DNA of 64,000 bases from Salibacter sp031581065 (GCF_031581065.1 NZ_JAVLBN010000007.1:14766-78765); one strand, 5' to 3'; positions 36,301-45,140 are shown, numbered from the stretch's first letter. Notes: generated by a model from the sequence alone, not told the origin. Made by a program: numbers and translations.

Positions 36301-37738
36301 TATCATGCTGGGAACGAAAGAGCGTATTCGCCCAATTATGCTTACCGCCACAACTGATATCTTCGGCTTTTTGCCCATGGCATTTTCAACATCAGCCGGA
36401 GCTGAAGTTCAGCGACCACTGGCAACTGTTGTGATTGGCGGAATGTTGACCGCTACGCTACTCACACTCGTTGTTATACCAGTCCTCTACTCCATTTTAG
36501 AAAAACGTAAAACAATGAATAAATCAACAAATGCATTGACTGTTTTGGCTTTGCTGTTTATGAGTCAGTTCAGTTTTGGTCAGAACCAAACTGAGCTCCA
36601 GCCCATATCAGTACAACAGGCTGTAGACAAAGCTGTCAATAACTATCCGGCTTTGAAAGTTGCAGCTTTGGAAGTCGAGCAGCAGGAAAAGCTGAAAAAG
36701 ACGGCTTATGATTTTGGGAACACACAACTGTACAGGCAACTTGAAGAAGCCGGAAATGGCATTGAAGGAGTTCGTACAAATTTCGCTATTCAGCAACAAC
36801 AGATTGATGTTTTTGCGATTCCGGCTAAACTGAAAGTACAACGCAAGCAAATTGCCGCTGCACGCGCTAAACAGGATCTGACCGAAATACAGATCAAGCG
36901 CAATGTACAATCAGATTGGGCACGTGTTGTGGCAGCGAGAAAACAACTCACTGTTTTTTCACAACTCGATTCTGCATTTGCAAAGTTGATGAACGCTGCT
37001 GAAATTCAGCGGGAAACTGAAGAGATCTCTGAACTGCGTTTCCTGGCTACTCAAAACCGCAGACATCAAATCGCACTACAAAAAGAGCAATCCTATCGCG
37101 ATTACACGATTGCGCTGCAAAAAATGAATAGCTGGTTCGTTGAGGATACGCTCTACACTGCTTCGATTGAAGACTTGAATGATGTTGCATCTCCAATTGT
37201 TGACGTGAATGATTCTGTCAACACACATAGCGAGCTCAATATCCTACAAAGACAAATCGAAGTAGCCGATGCTCAATTGGGTCAGGCAAAAAGTCAATTT
37301 CTTCCCAAATTACAGGGATTGTACGGTGTTCAGGAGATCAACGGACAGGATGGATTTCAAATCTATCAGTTTGGAGTGCAAATTCCGCTTTTCTTCTTTT
37401 CAGAGCTTGGAACAACGCAAAGTGCAGGATTGCAAAAGCAAATTGCACAGGAAAATTACAATGCTCAAAAGCTAAAATTCTACGCCAGGTACTCTCAAAC
37501 GAAAGAGAACTATGTGAAATGGCTCAACTCGTGGAAGTACTACAAAACGAAAGCGCTTCCGCTTGCACAAAAACAGCGAAGAGGCGCGCTCATCGCTTTT
37601 GAGCAGGGCGCAATTGATTATGTAGCATTCCTTCAAAATATCAACGATGCCATTCAGCTCGAGATCAGTGCATGGAGTGCCTACGAGCAAATGCTGATCA
37701 ATAAATTCTCACTCGAATATTACACAAACAATAAATAA
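33368..37738 (+). CDS. CzcA/CusA-type RND metal pump fused to a TolC-type outer-membrane factor
   Basis: 1456 residues. Residues 1-1045 are a heavy-metal RND pump: TVKLGSVPDITNNQVQV at the start and DFGIIVDGAVIIIEG in TM4, the pattern of divalent-metal (Zn/Co/Cd) pumps rather than Cu/Ag pumps. At residue 1050 begins MNKSTNALTVLALLFMSQFSFGQ, which looks exactly like a signal peptide, followed by about 400 residues of a TolC/CzcC-like coiled-coil outer-membrane protein (VQQAVDKAVNNYPALK and helical repeats). Similar fusions are frequent in this phylum. The two halves must occupy different membranes, so proteolytic separation at the internal signal is plausible. Motif copies at 36578 and 36874. 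Confidence 0.92.
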   Translation: MINRIISFSIRNKFIVGLLVAAIAGLGIYSMSTVKLGSVPDITNNQVQVITVSENLSTEDIEQFVTYPVELAMGNLPGVVEIRSISRFGLSVVTIVFEDDMGTYLPRQLVQEKLSTVKKEIPEKFGSPFMGPIATGLGEIYQYTISQKEDADTSYTPQQLRTIQDWLIKRQLTLIEGVVDVNSFGGFLKQYEVAINPDKLNAHNVTISQLFSALKENNVNTGGSYIAKNKMANFIRGEGLAKSIEDIEKIVVQNESGIPVTVADVSDSVYFGNQVRYGAFTRDGHESVGGIVMMLKGANPNTAIEAVKKRMKTVEKSLPPGLTIKPFLDRSELIARTTSTVSQNLIEGALIVIFALVLLLGSFRGGLITATTIPLSLLFAFILMKQFNVWANLMSLGAIDFGIIVDGAVIIIEGTVYEIQKRLKSGKSITRKDADELAYQSGSTMMGSAFFGQLIILIVFTPILFLTGVEGKMFKPMAFTFGFAMIGAIILCLTYVPMMSALFMKPMKNQNHWFAKFERRLETLSNHIIGFFHKAYEPVIKLALRFKAAIIILAVAIFGITTFTFSRMGGEFIPQLDEGDLAMQVLIRPGSTVDESVDLSIKIENILLENFPNEIKTAVSRIGVADIPTDPMPMDIADMAIILEKDHDKWTAADSKEELIEKIRHKLNEELAGFKLVFSQPVELRFNELLTGVREDIAIKLYGEDLTVLSDKAEEIGQLIADIEGVGDVNTERISGLPQITVDFNRDKIAQYGLNIARLNEYVSTAFAGGKAGVIFEGEKRFNLVLRLSKDQRSSIEDVRQLLIDLPNGQQVPMEEVANIEYKPGPMQISRDNTYRRTYVGINTRGSDVETVVTNIHEKLDAELDLPPGYYINYGGEFENLERAKGRLSIVVPIALFLIFILLYFALKSFKQSLMIYIAIPLAAIGGVYALYLRGMPFSISAGVGFIVLFGVAVLNGLVLINRFNELKEEGVNDIRERIMLGTKERIRPIMLTATTDIFGFLPMAFSTSAGAEVQRPLATVVIGGMLTATLLTLVVIPVLYSILEKRKTMNKSTNALTVLALLFMSQFSFGQNQTELQPISVQQAVDKAVNNYPALKVAALEVEQQEKLKKTAYDFGNTQLYRQLEEAGNGIEGVRTNFAIQQQQIDVFAIPAKLKVQRKQIAAARAKQDLTEIQIKRNVQSDWARVVAARKQLTVFSQLDSAFAKLMNAAEIQRETEEISELRFLATQNRRHQIALQKEQSYRDYTIALQKMNSWFVEDTLYTASIEDLNDVASPIVDVNDSVNTHSELNILQRQIEVADAQLGQAKSQFLPKLQGLYGVQEINGQDGFQIYQFGVQIPLFFFSELGTTQSAGLQKQIAQENYNAQKLKFYARYSQTKENYVKWLNSWKYYKTKALPLAQKQRRGALIAFEQGAIDYVAFLQNINDAIQLEISAWSAYEQMLINKFSLEYYTNNK

Positions 37739-37744
37739 GAAGTT

Positions 37745-38935
37745 ATGAAACCGACATATATATATTCATTATTCATCTCGCTAAGCTTGCTACTTGGTTC
37801 ATGTGGCACGAGTAGCGATGGATCTAACAGTGAACAAAACGCCAGGGAAAAACAAACTGATCAGGTTGATAATTTGATCTCACTAAATCAAAAGCAGGTT
37901 AAAAACCTTGACATCACTATTGACACGCTTCCGCAAAGGTTGATGGGAAAATCGATTCAGGTAAACGGAATGTTGCGCGTTCCACCTCAACACGAAGCTA
38001 AGATTACGTCAATCATTGGCGCTAATGTGCAGTCGATCGCGGTGATCGAAGGCGACAAAGTTCAAGAAGGTGATTTGTTAGCAACACTCTCTCACCCTGA
38101 TTTGATCAGTTTACAAACAGATTACATCAAATCTTACAATCAGCTCGAATTTGCTCAGAAAGAATACGAACGTCAAAAGAAGCTCTACGAAGAGGAAGTT
38201 GGATCAGGAAAAGCTTTCCAGCAAATTAAATCTGAATACTTTTCGCTCAAAGGTGAAGTAGCCGGATTTGAAGCTCAACTGAAACAGCTCGGTATATCGC
38301 CATCTGCAATTCAAAACGGAGATGTACGCAAAGATGTACCGGTTGTGAGTCCGTTCGATGGATACGTTGAAAAGGTGAAAATTCAAATTGGCCAGTATGT
38401 GGCTCCGTCAGAACCGATGGTGATGATTTTAAACAACGAACACGTTCATGCCGATTTCATGGTTTTTGAAAAGGACGCACACAAAGTAAAAATCGACCAA
38501 CCGATTACCTTTTCACTCTCTTCAATGCCTGAAAGAAAATTTGAAGCACGTATTTATTCAGTTGGGAAAAAGTTTGAGCAAAACCCCAAAGCAATTCACG
38601 TTCACGCTGAGATTAAATCGCACAGTGACACGCTCATACCCGGAATGTACATCAATGGAGCTGTTCACCTCTCAGATGAAAAAAGATACATTTTGCCGGA
38701 GGGTGCTTTTGTTGACGAAGAAGGAAAAACGCTTATTTTCCAGGTTGTTGAACAGGGATCTGACCAAAACGACTGGCATTTTAAGGAGGTTGAAGTAAAA
38801 CGCGGAATCCAGCAGGGAAAATGGGTTGAAGTGAAACCGCTATCAGATTTCGATTTTCAGGCTAACTTTGTTCACCACAATGCATACTACCTGATTAGCG
38901 AAATGAAGAAAAACGAAAGTGGTCACAGTCATTAA
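37745..38935 (+). CDS. RND efflux periplasmic adaptor (CzcB/CusB-like) lipoprotein
   Basis: 396 residues with lipobox LLLGSC (Cys about 21). Architecture: barrel-sandwich hybrid (PPQHEAKITSIIGANVQSIAVIEG, VVSPFDGYVEKVKIQIGQYV) around a coiled-coil hairpin (SYNQLEFAQKEYERQKKLYE), then beta-barrel and membrane-proximal domains (LIPGMYINGAVHLS). It links the inner-membrane pump to the outer-membrane channel encoded in the preceding fused gene, 6 bp upstream. Its stop overlaps the next start by 1 bp (TAATG). One motif copy at 38756-38765. Confidence 0.93.
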   Translation: MKPTYIYSLFISLSLLLGSCGTSSDGSNSEQNAREKQTDQVDNLISLNQKQVKNLDITIDTLPQRLMGKSIQVNGMLRVPPQHEAKITSIIGANVQSIAVIEGDKVQEGDLLATLSHPDLISLQTDYIKSYNQLEFAQKEYERQKKLYEEEVGSGKAFQQIKSEYFSLKGEVAGFEAQLKQLGISPSAIQNGDVRKDVPVVSPFDGYVEKVKIQIGQYVAPSEPMVMILNNEHVHADFMVFEKDAHKVKIDQPITFSLSSMPERKFEARIYSVGKKFEQNPKAIHVHAEIKSHSDTLIPGMYINGAVHLSDEKRYILPEGAFVDEEGKTLIFQVVEQGSDQNDWHFKEVEVKRGIQQGKWVEVKPLSDFDFQANFVHHNAYYLISEMKKNESGHSH

Positions 38936-39813
38936 TGGGACATCATCACCATCATCATAACGGTCAGAGCCTGAGGACAGCCTTCCTACTCAATTTATTC
39001 TTTACGATCATTGAGTTTGTGGGTGGTGCTTTCGTCAACAGTGTTGCAATACTGAGCGATGCTGTTCACGACCTCGGTGACAGCTTATCGTTAGGAATGG
39101 CGTGGTATCTCGATAAAAAATCAAAAAAGAAAGCCTCGAAGAACTTTACGTTTGGCTATTCGAGGCTTTCTTTACTGGGCGCTCTCATCAACTCGGTTGT
39201 ACTTATTGCCGGATCCGGATTTGTGATCTACGAAGCTGTAAATCGCATTATGCAACCTGAAATGCCAAATGCTGAGGGCATGATCGCTTTTGCAATTCTG
39301 GGTGTTTTGGTAAACGGATATGCAGCCTGGAAAGTGAGTTCCGGTAAATCACTGAACGAAAAAGTTGTTTCCTGGCATTTGCTGGAAGATGTTCTCGGCT
39401 GGGTAGCTGTACTGGTTGTAGCGATTATTTTGAAATTCAAATACATCCCGATTTTAGACCCTGCTCTATCACTACTCATCGCAGCTGTAATCTTGTGGGG
39501 AGTTGTAAAACGACTCAAAGAAACCATGACCATTTTCCTGCAAGGTTCACCGGATGATGTCAACCTTGAAGAAATCACTAACTCGATAAAAAGTGTTGAA
39601 AACGTGCAGTCTCTTCACCACACACACGTTTGGTCGCTCGATGGAGAACATCATGTTTTCACGACACACATAAAGCTGAAAAACATCAGCTCATTATCTG
39701 AAGTCCTGAGCGTCAAAAACGAAGTCAAATCGATCATGAAGGAATACCCCTTCCAGCACTACACCATTGAAACGGAACTCGACAGCGAGACGTGCGGATT
39801 GGAAGTTGAGTAA
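38935..39813 (+). CDS. Cation diffusion facilitator (CzcD/ZitB-like)
   Basis: 292 residues with six membrane segments. The metal site is formed by HDLGDS in TM2 and HLLEDVLGW (HxxxD) in TM5. The N-terminus starts GHHHHHHNGQS, a natural run of six histidines comparable to the His-rich segments of this family. The C-terminal cytoplasmic domain (VENVQSLHHTHVWSLDGEHHVFT) is typical. It moves zinc, and possibly cobalt or cadmium, from cytoplasm to periplasm where the RND pump can export it. It is the last gene of the metal operon. One motif copy at 38962-38971. Confidence 0.93.
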   Translation: MGHHHHHHNGQSLRTAFLLNLFFTIIEFVGGAFVNSVAILSDAVHDLGDSLSLGMAWYLDKKSKKKASKNFTFGYSRLSLLGALINSVVLIAGSGFVIYEAVNRIMQPEMPNAEGMIAFAILGVLVNGYAAWKVSSGKSLNEKVVSWHLLEDVLGWVAVLVVAIILKFKYIPILDPALSLLIAAVILWGVVKRLKETMTIFLQGSPDDVNLEEITNSIKSVENVQSLHHTHVWSLDGEHHVFTTHIKLKNISSLSEVLSVKNEVKSIMKEYPFQHYTIETELDSETCGLEVE

Positions 39814-39893
39814 ATACATCTTTTCTAATTTTATTAACTCCGTAAATACATTACGTTACTCGTGTTTACCTTCGTATTCGTAAATCGAGTAAC

Positions 39894-41110
39894 ATGAAAA
39901 TACTACACACTGCAGACTGGCACATCGGGAAGCGGCTCTACCAAAAAGAGCTTCATAATGACTTTTCGCTTTTTATCGATTGGTTATGTCAAACAATCAA
40001 TGATCAACAAGTTGATGTCTTACTCGTTTCAGGTGATGTTTTTGATCTCGCCAATCCATCGGCTGAGGCGCGTCAACTCTACTACTCAGCTCTACACAAG
40101 CTCTCAAAACTCAATATTCAAATCGTACTCACTGGGGGCAATCACGACTCGCCTGCTATGTTAAACGCTCCGCGCGAATTGCTCATGGCTCTGAACATTA
40201 CAGTCATTGGCGAACTACCGGCCAACCGGGAAGAGCTCATTATTCCGCTCGGGTCACGGTCAGAGCCGGAGGCTGTCGTAGCCGCCATTCCGTTTATCCG
40301 CGATAATGAATTGCGAAAGCTGGCTCCCGGGCAATCTTACGAGGAACGACAGGAAGCAATCACTGATGGAATCCGCGAGATTTTCGATGAATCGGCAAAG
40401 TTGATCCAAAAACACTACCCTTCAGCAACGCCATTAGCGATGGGACACCTTTTTGCTCATGGAGCTTCAACCTCTTCAAGCGAACGCGAGATTCAGGTTG
40501 GTAATTTAGCCGGATTTGAGAGCAATCAATTTCCAAAAGAATTTAAATACATCGCCCTCGGACACATACACAAGCCGCAACGAGCCGGATCTGACCATAT
40601 CCTCTACTCCGGTTCGCCTGTTCCGCTCTCGTTTGACGAAAAAAATCACGATAAACGCGTTATCATCATCGATCTGAATGAGGAAAAACTAAATCCCGTT
40701 TCAGTTCCCGTTCCTTCATGGCGAGAGCTGAAAAGATTGAAGGGAAATTTGACCGAAATCAGGAGTGAGCTTTCCGGATTTTCCGGATCTGACAAATTGC
40801 CCGCTTTCCTGGAGATTGAACTGGTTGAAGAACATCGTAATCCGGCTGAGATCATGGAGCTTGAAACGCTTGTAGAACAATTCAATGAAGCTGATAACAA
40901 TGCAGAAATCCTCAAGTATTTCATCACGATTACGGGCGAATCGATCACTTCTTCAAGCCTGTTTCAAAATCAAAAAATCAGGAGCTAAAACCGAGGGAAG
41001 TATTTTCAAAGTGGATTGAAAAATCTGAAGTGGATGAGGAAACAGGAAGGTTGATGAACGAGGCATTTGAGGATATTTTGCAGGAATACCACCAAAACGA
41101 GAAGCTATGA
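39894..41110 (+). pseudogene. sbcD: SbcD nuclease subunit, reading frame interrupted by a -1 frameshift
   Basis: The first frame (39894-40988, 364 residues) has the Mre11/SbcD phosphodiesterase motifs: HTADWHIGKRLY, LVSGDVFDLANPS, LTGGNHDSP and YIALGHIHKPQ. It ends in QNQKIRS just where the conserved C-terminus should start. In the -1 frame from the A6 run (40972-40977), 44 further codons follow: NQELKPREVFSKWIEKSEVD and on to EYHQNEKL. They end at TGA 41108-41110, which overlaps the sbcC ATG as ATGA. The repaired protein would be about 407 residues, close to E. coli SbcD (400). One missing A in the run would explain it: sequencing error, true mutation or slippage-dependent expression. Motif copies at 40258 and 40587. 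Confidence 0.85.
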
Positions 41111-44100
41111 AAATCAAGGAAGTAACGTTTAAAAACATCAATTCGCTCAAAGGCGGGCACACCATAAATTTTGATCGCGAACCACTCAAAAATGCAGGGC
41201 TATTCGCTATTACCGGCCCTACCGGAAGCGGGAAAACCACTCTGCTCGATGTCATCTGTTTGGCACTTTACAACCAAACACCCAGGATGAAAACCGTTTC
41301 AAAAAAATCAATTGGAGAAAGCGGTGCCATTCTCACGCGCAACACTCGAGAAGCAAGAGCCTCAGTCACATACGAATGCAAAGAAGGCGTTTTCACAAGT
41401 GAGTGGTCGATCAGAACCACGCGTAACGACACGTTGAGTGATTACGATATGAGTCTGTTCGATGAAAACGGAACTTCAATCGTTCAAAAGAAAAGTGAAA
41501 TTCCGGCAAAAAACGGAGAGCTCATCGGGTTGGAATACGACCAGTTTGTTCGCTCCATTCTACTGGCACAGGGCGATTTTGCTCAATTCCTCAAAAGCGG
41601 TCCAAAAGAACGCGCCAATTTACTCGAAAAAATCACCGGAACATTTATCTATCGAGAACTTGGAAAAATGGCTTACCAAAAAGCCAAGGAAATAATGGTC
41701 AGAACCGAAAAGGTTGAAAACGCCATTGCCGACTGGAAGGAAAAAATGATTCCCAATGAGGAGCTGAAAGAAAAAGAGACTGCTAACGCTGATCTTTCAA
41801 GAAGTCTAAAAACCAAAAGAGAAGCGCACGATAAAACAGTACAACAGATCAAGTTGAAAACGGATATCAGCTTGATAAAACAGGATATTGAAAAAGCTCA
41901 ACACTCAATCAAAAACCTCAATGCCGATCTCGAAAATTTTTGGAAAAACGAGGGACTCAAACTGCAAAAACACAAACCACTAAAGCCACTTTCAGAACCA
42001 CTTTGGGAATGGAAACGAATTAATAGTCAAATCGCTGCAGACAAAGAGAGAGTTGAAAAGTTAAAGACTAGATTAGAGAAACTAACCACACAACAAAACA
42101 ACTTAATCGATCGAATTGGATCTATCACACATAAGGCTGTAACCGAAGCAACAGCAATCGATGAACTTTCTGCTTTTTACCAGCAGTACAGAGATTTAAA
42201 TACTAAAAAGGCTGACTTACTCGAAAACTATGAGCGTACGAAAAGTCAGCTCGTGAACTTAGAGGTTTCTTCAAGAGTTAAAAGCAATGTCAATAACCCG
42301 AAAGAAGTACTCGAAGAACTCCACGAGATCAAAGATCAGGCTGAGTCTTCCATCAAAAAATTCAGCCAGAAAAAGCAGGAATTCGCACTTGAAGATTTTT
42401 CTGCTAAACATTTGAATGAACTCTCGGGAAACGCACGTGAATTGGTGAGTTTAGAGAAGGAGACTAAGACCTTAAAAGAAGAAATCTCAGAAAAGGAAAA
42501 GTCTGTAGAGAAAATCAAAGCTGAACTCAAATCAGCTCCCGAAAAAATAGAAAAGCAGCAAGCCATTTTCGATAAAGTAGATGCTGAGTTAGAAACTCTG
42601 CGCTCTCAGATTGAATTGAAGAAAGTAAAAGCCAATCTCGAAGATCTGCGCAAAGAGTTGAAAAATGGAGAGCCCTGTCCGCTCTGTGGATCTGACCATC
42701 ATCCGTGGGCGCATGATGTACCAAAAGAAAATGTAGATGATGAGCAATTGAAGAAAAAGCAATTGACTTTGGATGCAGAACGAGAATCATTGAGCAAACT
42801 CAAAGCGAAAAAAGAAAATGATGAAAATGAGCTGAAACGAGAAATCAGTGAACTCTCAGCCAAAAATGAAAAACGGGATGCGTCACTCAAAAGACAAAAA
42901 GTATTGCTCGATGGACTTCCGGAGAAAGTGAAGTCACAAAATGCTACTGAAATCATTAAAGTTGTAGATGAAGTCATCGACCTCAACGAGAAGCTCAACA
43001 AGGCTGAACGTGAAAAACAAAGCGCAAAAGCAGCTTTGCCGATTGTGGAAGACTTATTGAAAATCAAGCAAGAAGGAGTCGAGCTATCTGAAAAGATCGA
43101 GCAGTTGTACAGTGGTGATGAAAAACTGAGTGTTATCATTGAAAAATTAGAGAAAAGCTGGAATGAAACGCGCGATGAAAAGAATAAGCTCGAGCACGAA
43201 AACAAACAGACTATAAAAAGCATTGAAGAGAACAAAAGCAAGGTAGAAAATCTTGAAAAACAGCTAAAACCCCAACTTCAAGATTTGGATTTTGACGGAA
43301 TTGATGAGGCTCTCTCCTATTTGCTCCCGCACAATGAAGAAGAAAGATTATCTGAAATTGAAAACCAACTAAAAAAAGGAATCGAAAAAGCCGAAAATGA
43401 TCTCAATCATTTTTCCGGACTCCTGAAAAAATCTAAAGAGCGAGACGTTTCACAAACTGAGGAAGAGCTACAGAAGGTAAAAGTTGAGCAGGAAGAAGCT
43501 ATTCAGAACCTTGAAACAGATATAAAGAAGTTGTTTGCTACAATCGAGCAGCAAAAGGATATCAGAAAAGTCATTGCTGAAAAACAGCGAGAAAAAGAAC
43601 AAATTGAAGGCAGCGGAAAAAAATGGGTACTCCTCAGCAAACAAATCGGTGATGCAAAAGGGAGTAATTTTAGTCAGTTCGCTCAACAACTTACGCTGGA
43701 ACAGTTGATTTCGCTGGCTAACAAAAGGCTTCAGGCTCTGACCGAAAGATACCTGCTCAATTCTGGGGAAAATGAAGATGGCGACCTCAGTGTAATCGAC
43801 CGCGACATGGGCGATTTGCAGCGGAGTATTAAAACATTGAGCGGTGGTGAAACATTTCTTATCAGTTTGGCTTTGGCTCTTGCCCTATCCGACCTGGCTT
43901 CGAAAAACATCACCATTGAGAGTATGTTCATCGATGAAGGTTTTGGAACGCTGGATCCACAAACGCTCGATCAAACCCTCGATGTACTGGAGCGACTTCA
44001 AGCTAACGACAACCGAACAATTGGTATAATTTCACACGTTGATGCGCTCAAGGAACGCATTCAAACACAAATCAAGCTTTCGCCTACGGGACAGGGATAC

Positions 44101-44121
44101 AGTGAGATGGAGGTTGTTTGA
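41107..44121 (+). CDS. sbcC: SbcC exonuclease ATPase subunit
   Basis: 1004 residues. Walker A is GPTGSGKTTLLD near residue 37; the ABC signature LSGGETFLISLALALALSDL and Walker B MFIDEGFGTLD are in the C-terminal 130 residues. Between them lie two long coiled coils joined by a zinc hook CPLC (Cys524, Cys527). With SbcD it forms the Mre11/Rad50-type complex that opens hairpins and blocked DNA ends. The 4-bp ATGA overlap shows translational coupling to sbcD. A copy of the dispersed motif (42688-42697) encodes the residues right after the hook (GSD), and others are at 41697 and 43734. Confidence 0.95.
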   Translation: MKIKEVTFKNINSLKGGHTINFDREPLKNAGLFAITGPTGSGKTTLLDVICLALYNQTPRMKTVSKKSIGESGAILTRNTREARASVTYECKEGVFTSEWSIRTTRNDTLSDYDMSLFDENGTSIVQKKSEIPAKNGELIGLEYDQFVRSILLAQGDFAQFLKSGPKERANLLEKITGTFIYRELGKMAYQKAKEIMVRTEKVENAIADWKEKMIPNEELKEKETANADLSRSLKTKREAHDKTVQQIKLKTDISLIKQDIEKAQHSIKNLNADLENFWKNEGLKLQKHKPLKPLSEPLWEWKRINSQIAADKERVEKLKTRLEKLTTQQNNLIDRIGSITHKAVTEATAIDELSAFYQQYRDLNTKKADLLENYERTKSQLVNLEVSSRVKSNVNNPKEVLEELHEIKDQAESSIKKFSQKKQEFALEDFSAKHLNELSGNARELVSLEKETKTLKEEISEKEKSVEKIKAELKSAPEKIEKQQAIFDKVDAELETLRSQIELKKVKANLEDLRKELKNGEPCPLCGSDHHPWAHDVPKENVDDEQLKKKQLTLDAERESLSKLKAKKENDENELKREISELSAKNEKRDASLKRQKVLLDGLPEKVKSQNATEIIKVVDEVIDLNEKLNKAEREKQSAKAALPIVEDLLKIKQEGVELSEKIEQLYSGDEKLSVIIEKLEKSWNETRDEKNKLEHENKQTIKSIEENKSKVENLEKQLKPQLQDLDFDGIDEALSYLLPHNEEERLSEIENQLKKGIEKAENDLNHFSGLLKKSKERDVSQTEEELQKVKVEQEEAIQNLETDIKKLFATIEQQKDIRKVIAEKQREKEQIEGSGKKWVLLSKQIGDAKGSNFSQFAQQLTLEQLISLANKRLQALTERYLLNSGENEDGDLSVIDRDMGDLQRSIKTLSGGETFLISLALALALSDLASKNITIESMFIDEGFGTLDPQTLDQTLDVLERLQANDNRTIGIISHVDALKERIQTQIKLSPTGQGYSEMEVV

Positions 44122-44131
44122 TTGTGATTAA

Positions 44132-44437
44132 CTATAGAGAAGTCAGTTTTTTAAAGAGTAGTTCTGGATTTTGCCTGTTATCCCAAATTAGAAGTAATTT
44201 TATATAATCAGGGTGTATCCTGTAAAATAATGAAACATTATTGTGAATAAATAGTTGTCGCACAGTGCTTCTCTTGAAAGTAGGAGCTAGCTTAGGATTA
44301 CGTTGAATTTGAGATATTCTGTGATCTAACTTATTGAGAAATTCGCTTGTAACACTCTCATTCCATTGTTCATTAATAGAGTCTGAAATTAGTTGAAGGG
44401 AGTTAATAGCAACATTTGTCCAAACTACCTTTTTCAT
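44132..44437 (-). CDS. RelE/ParE-family toxin
   Basis: 101 residues, the usual size of RelE/ParE toxins. The pattern VVWTNVAINSLQLISDSI, the central RISQIQRNPKLAPTFKRS and the C-terminal LFYRIHPDYIKLLLIWDNRQNPELL match the family. RelE members cut mRNA at the ribosome; ParE members poison gyrase. The type cannot be decided here. Its start overlaps the antitoxin stop by 1 bp (TAATG). It sits 10 bp past sbcC in opposite orientation. Confidence 0.85.
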   Translation of the reverse strand: MKKVVWTNVAINSLQLISDSINEQWNESVTSEFLNKLDHRISQIQRNPKLAPTFKRSTVRQLFIHNNVSLFYRIHPDYIKLLLIWDNRQNPELLFKKLTSL

Positions 44438-44643
44438 TATTTATCAAGAAGGTCTTTTGACTTCGTGTGCTCAATACTATCTTCTATTTTCTCTGAATCT
44501 GAAAGTTCGAGCAAATGGATTATCTCTTTAGGAAGTTCATTTATTGAGGCTTTCCTGAAGTTCTCAATATTATTAATGACACTTTCATCCTCCAAAGTAG
44601 TTATCCAATTTATCAATGAGATTTTTTTCTCTTCTATATTCAT
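44437..44643 (-). CDS. Antitoxin partner of the RelE/ParE toxin
   Basis: 68 residues from the ATG opening MNIEEKKISLINWITTLED; an upstream in-frame ATG (44679) would add 12 residues. The N-terminus resembles a small helical antitoxin that supports DNA binding and the C-terminus is acidic (SDSEKIEDSIEHTKSKD), suited to cover the basic toxin. It belongs to no family I can name. It is coupled to the downstream toxin by a TAATG overlap. Confidence 0.75.
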   Translation of the reverse strand: MNIEEKKISLINWITTLEDESVINNIENFRKASINELPKEIIHLLELSDSEKIEDSIEHTKSKDLLDK

Positions 44644-44783
44644 ACATTCAAAGTTAATGAATTTTTCAAAAAAAGTCATCTCATTATCATATGCTCTACC
44701 AAAAATAAGCGTTCTGACTCCAATTTAAAACATTGTAAATATGACTATTAACTGTGCGGTTTAGGATCCGTATTTCGAAATGT

Positions 44784-44807
44784 AGGAATGCGATGCATCG
44801 CATTCCT
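44784..44807. repeat. 24-bp perfect palindrome, REP-like, core GCGATGCATCGC
   Basis: Twelve-base arms are exact reverse complements, centred on ATGCAT at 44795/44796. The core GCGATGCATCGC recurs at 45436-45447. It lies 12 bp past the end of the second toxin gene and 140 bp before the first antitoxin start. Similar palindromes occur next to REP-associated tyrosine transposase elements in other bacteria; no such transposase is in the window. Confidence 0.7.
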
Positions 44808-44819
44808 TATTCGTTAATT

Positions 44820-45140
44820 TTAGAGGTTGAAGTATTTTTTAATTTCTTTTAAAAGTTCCTGATTATCCTGTCGATTATCAAATAACGTAACAATTTCTAC
44901 TACAGAAGAAGTCTGAATTACACGATAAATAATGGATGTTTGTTTAGTTACGACACAATTATAAAGTTCTGGAAATGTTTCTGTTCTTTTATTTTTGTAG
45001 GGATGCAAGGATAAGAGCATGAATTCCTTTTCAAGCTTTCTTATAAATTTTTCCTTAGAGGAAATCCCCCAGTTTAATTCAATATACTCAAGAAGTAGAT
45101 CGAGTTTCTTTTCAGCAATTGGAGATAAAATGATTTCCAT
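44820..45140 (-). CDS. Second RelE/ParE-family toxin
   Basis: 106 residues from ATG 45140. The family pattern is present: ILSPIAEKKLDLLLEYIE, a helix pair, YKNKRTETFPELYNCVVTKQTSIIYRV and the C-terminal VVEIVTLFDNRQDNQELL. It differs from the first toxin in sequence, so this is a second locus and not a duplicate. The start overlaps the antitoxin stop (TGATG). REP-like palindromes lie on both sides of this toxin-antitoxin pair. Confidence 0.85.
   Translation of the reverse strand: MEIILSPIAEKKLDLLLEYIELNWGISSKEKFIRKLEKEFMLLSLHPYKNKRTETFPELYNCVVTKQTSIIYRVIQTSSVVEIVTLFDNRQDNQELLKEIKKYFNL

Noticed and set aside
38941..38958. His6 run as a cloning tag or vector contamination
   Set aside because: It continues seamlessly into a complete transporter gene with operon neighbours and host-like codons.
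40972..40988. Programmed -1 frameshifting at the sbcD A6 run
   Set aside because: The codon arrangement CAA AAA ATC does not form a canonical slippery heptamer and I see no strong downstream hairpin. A base loss or sequencing error is simpler.
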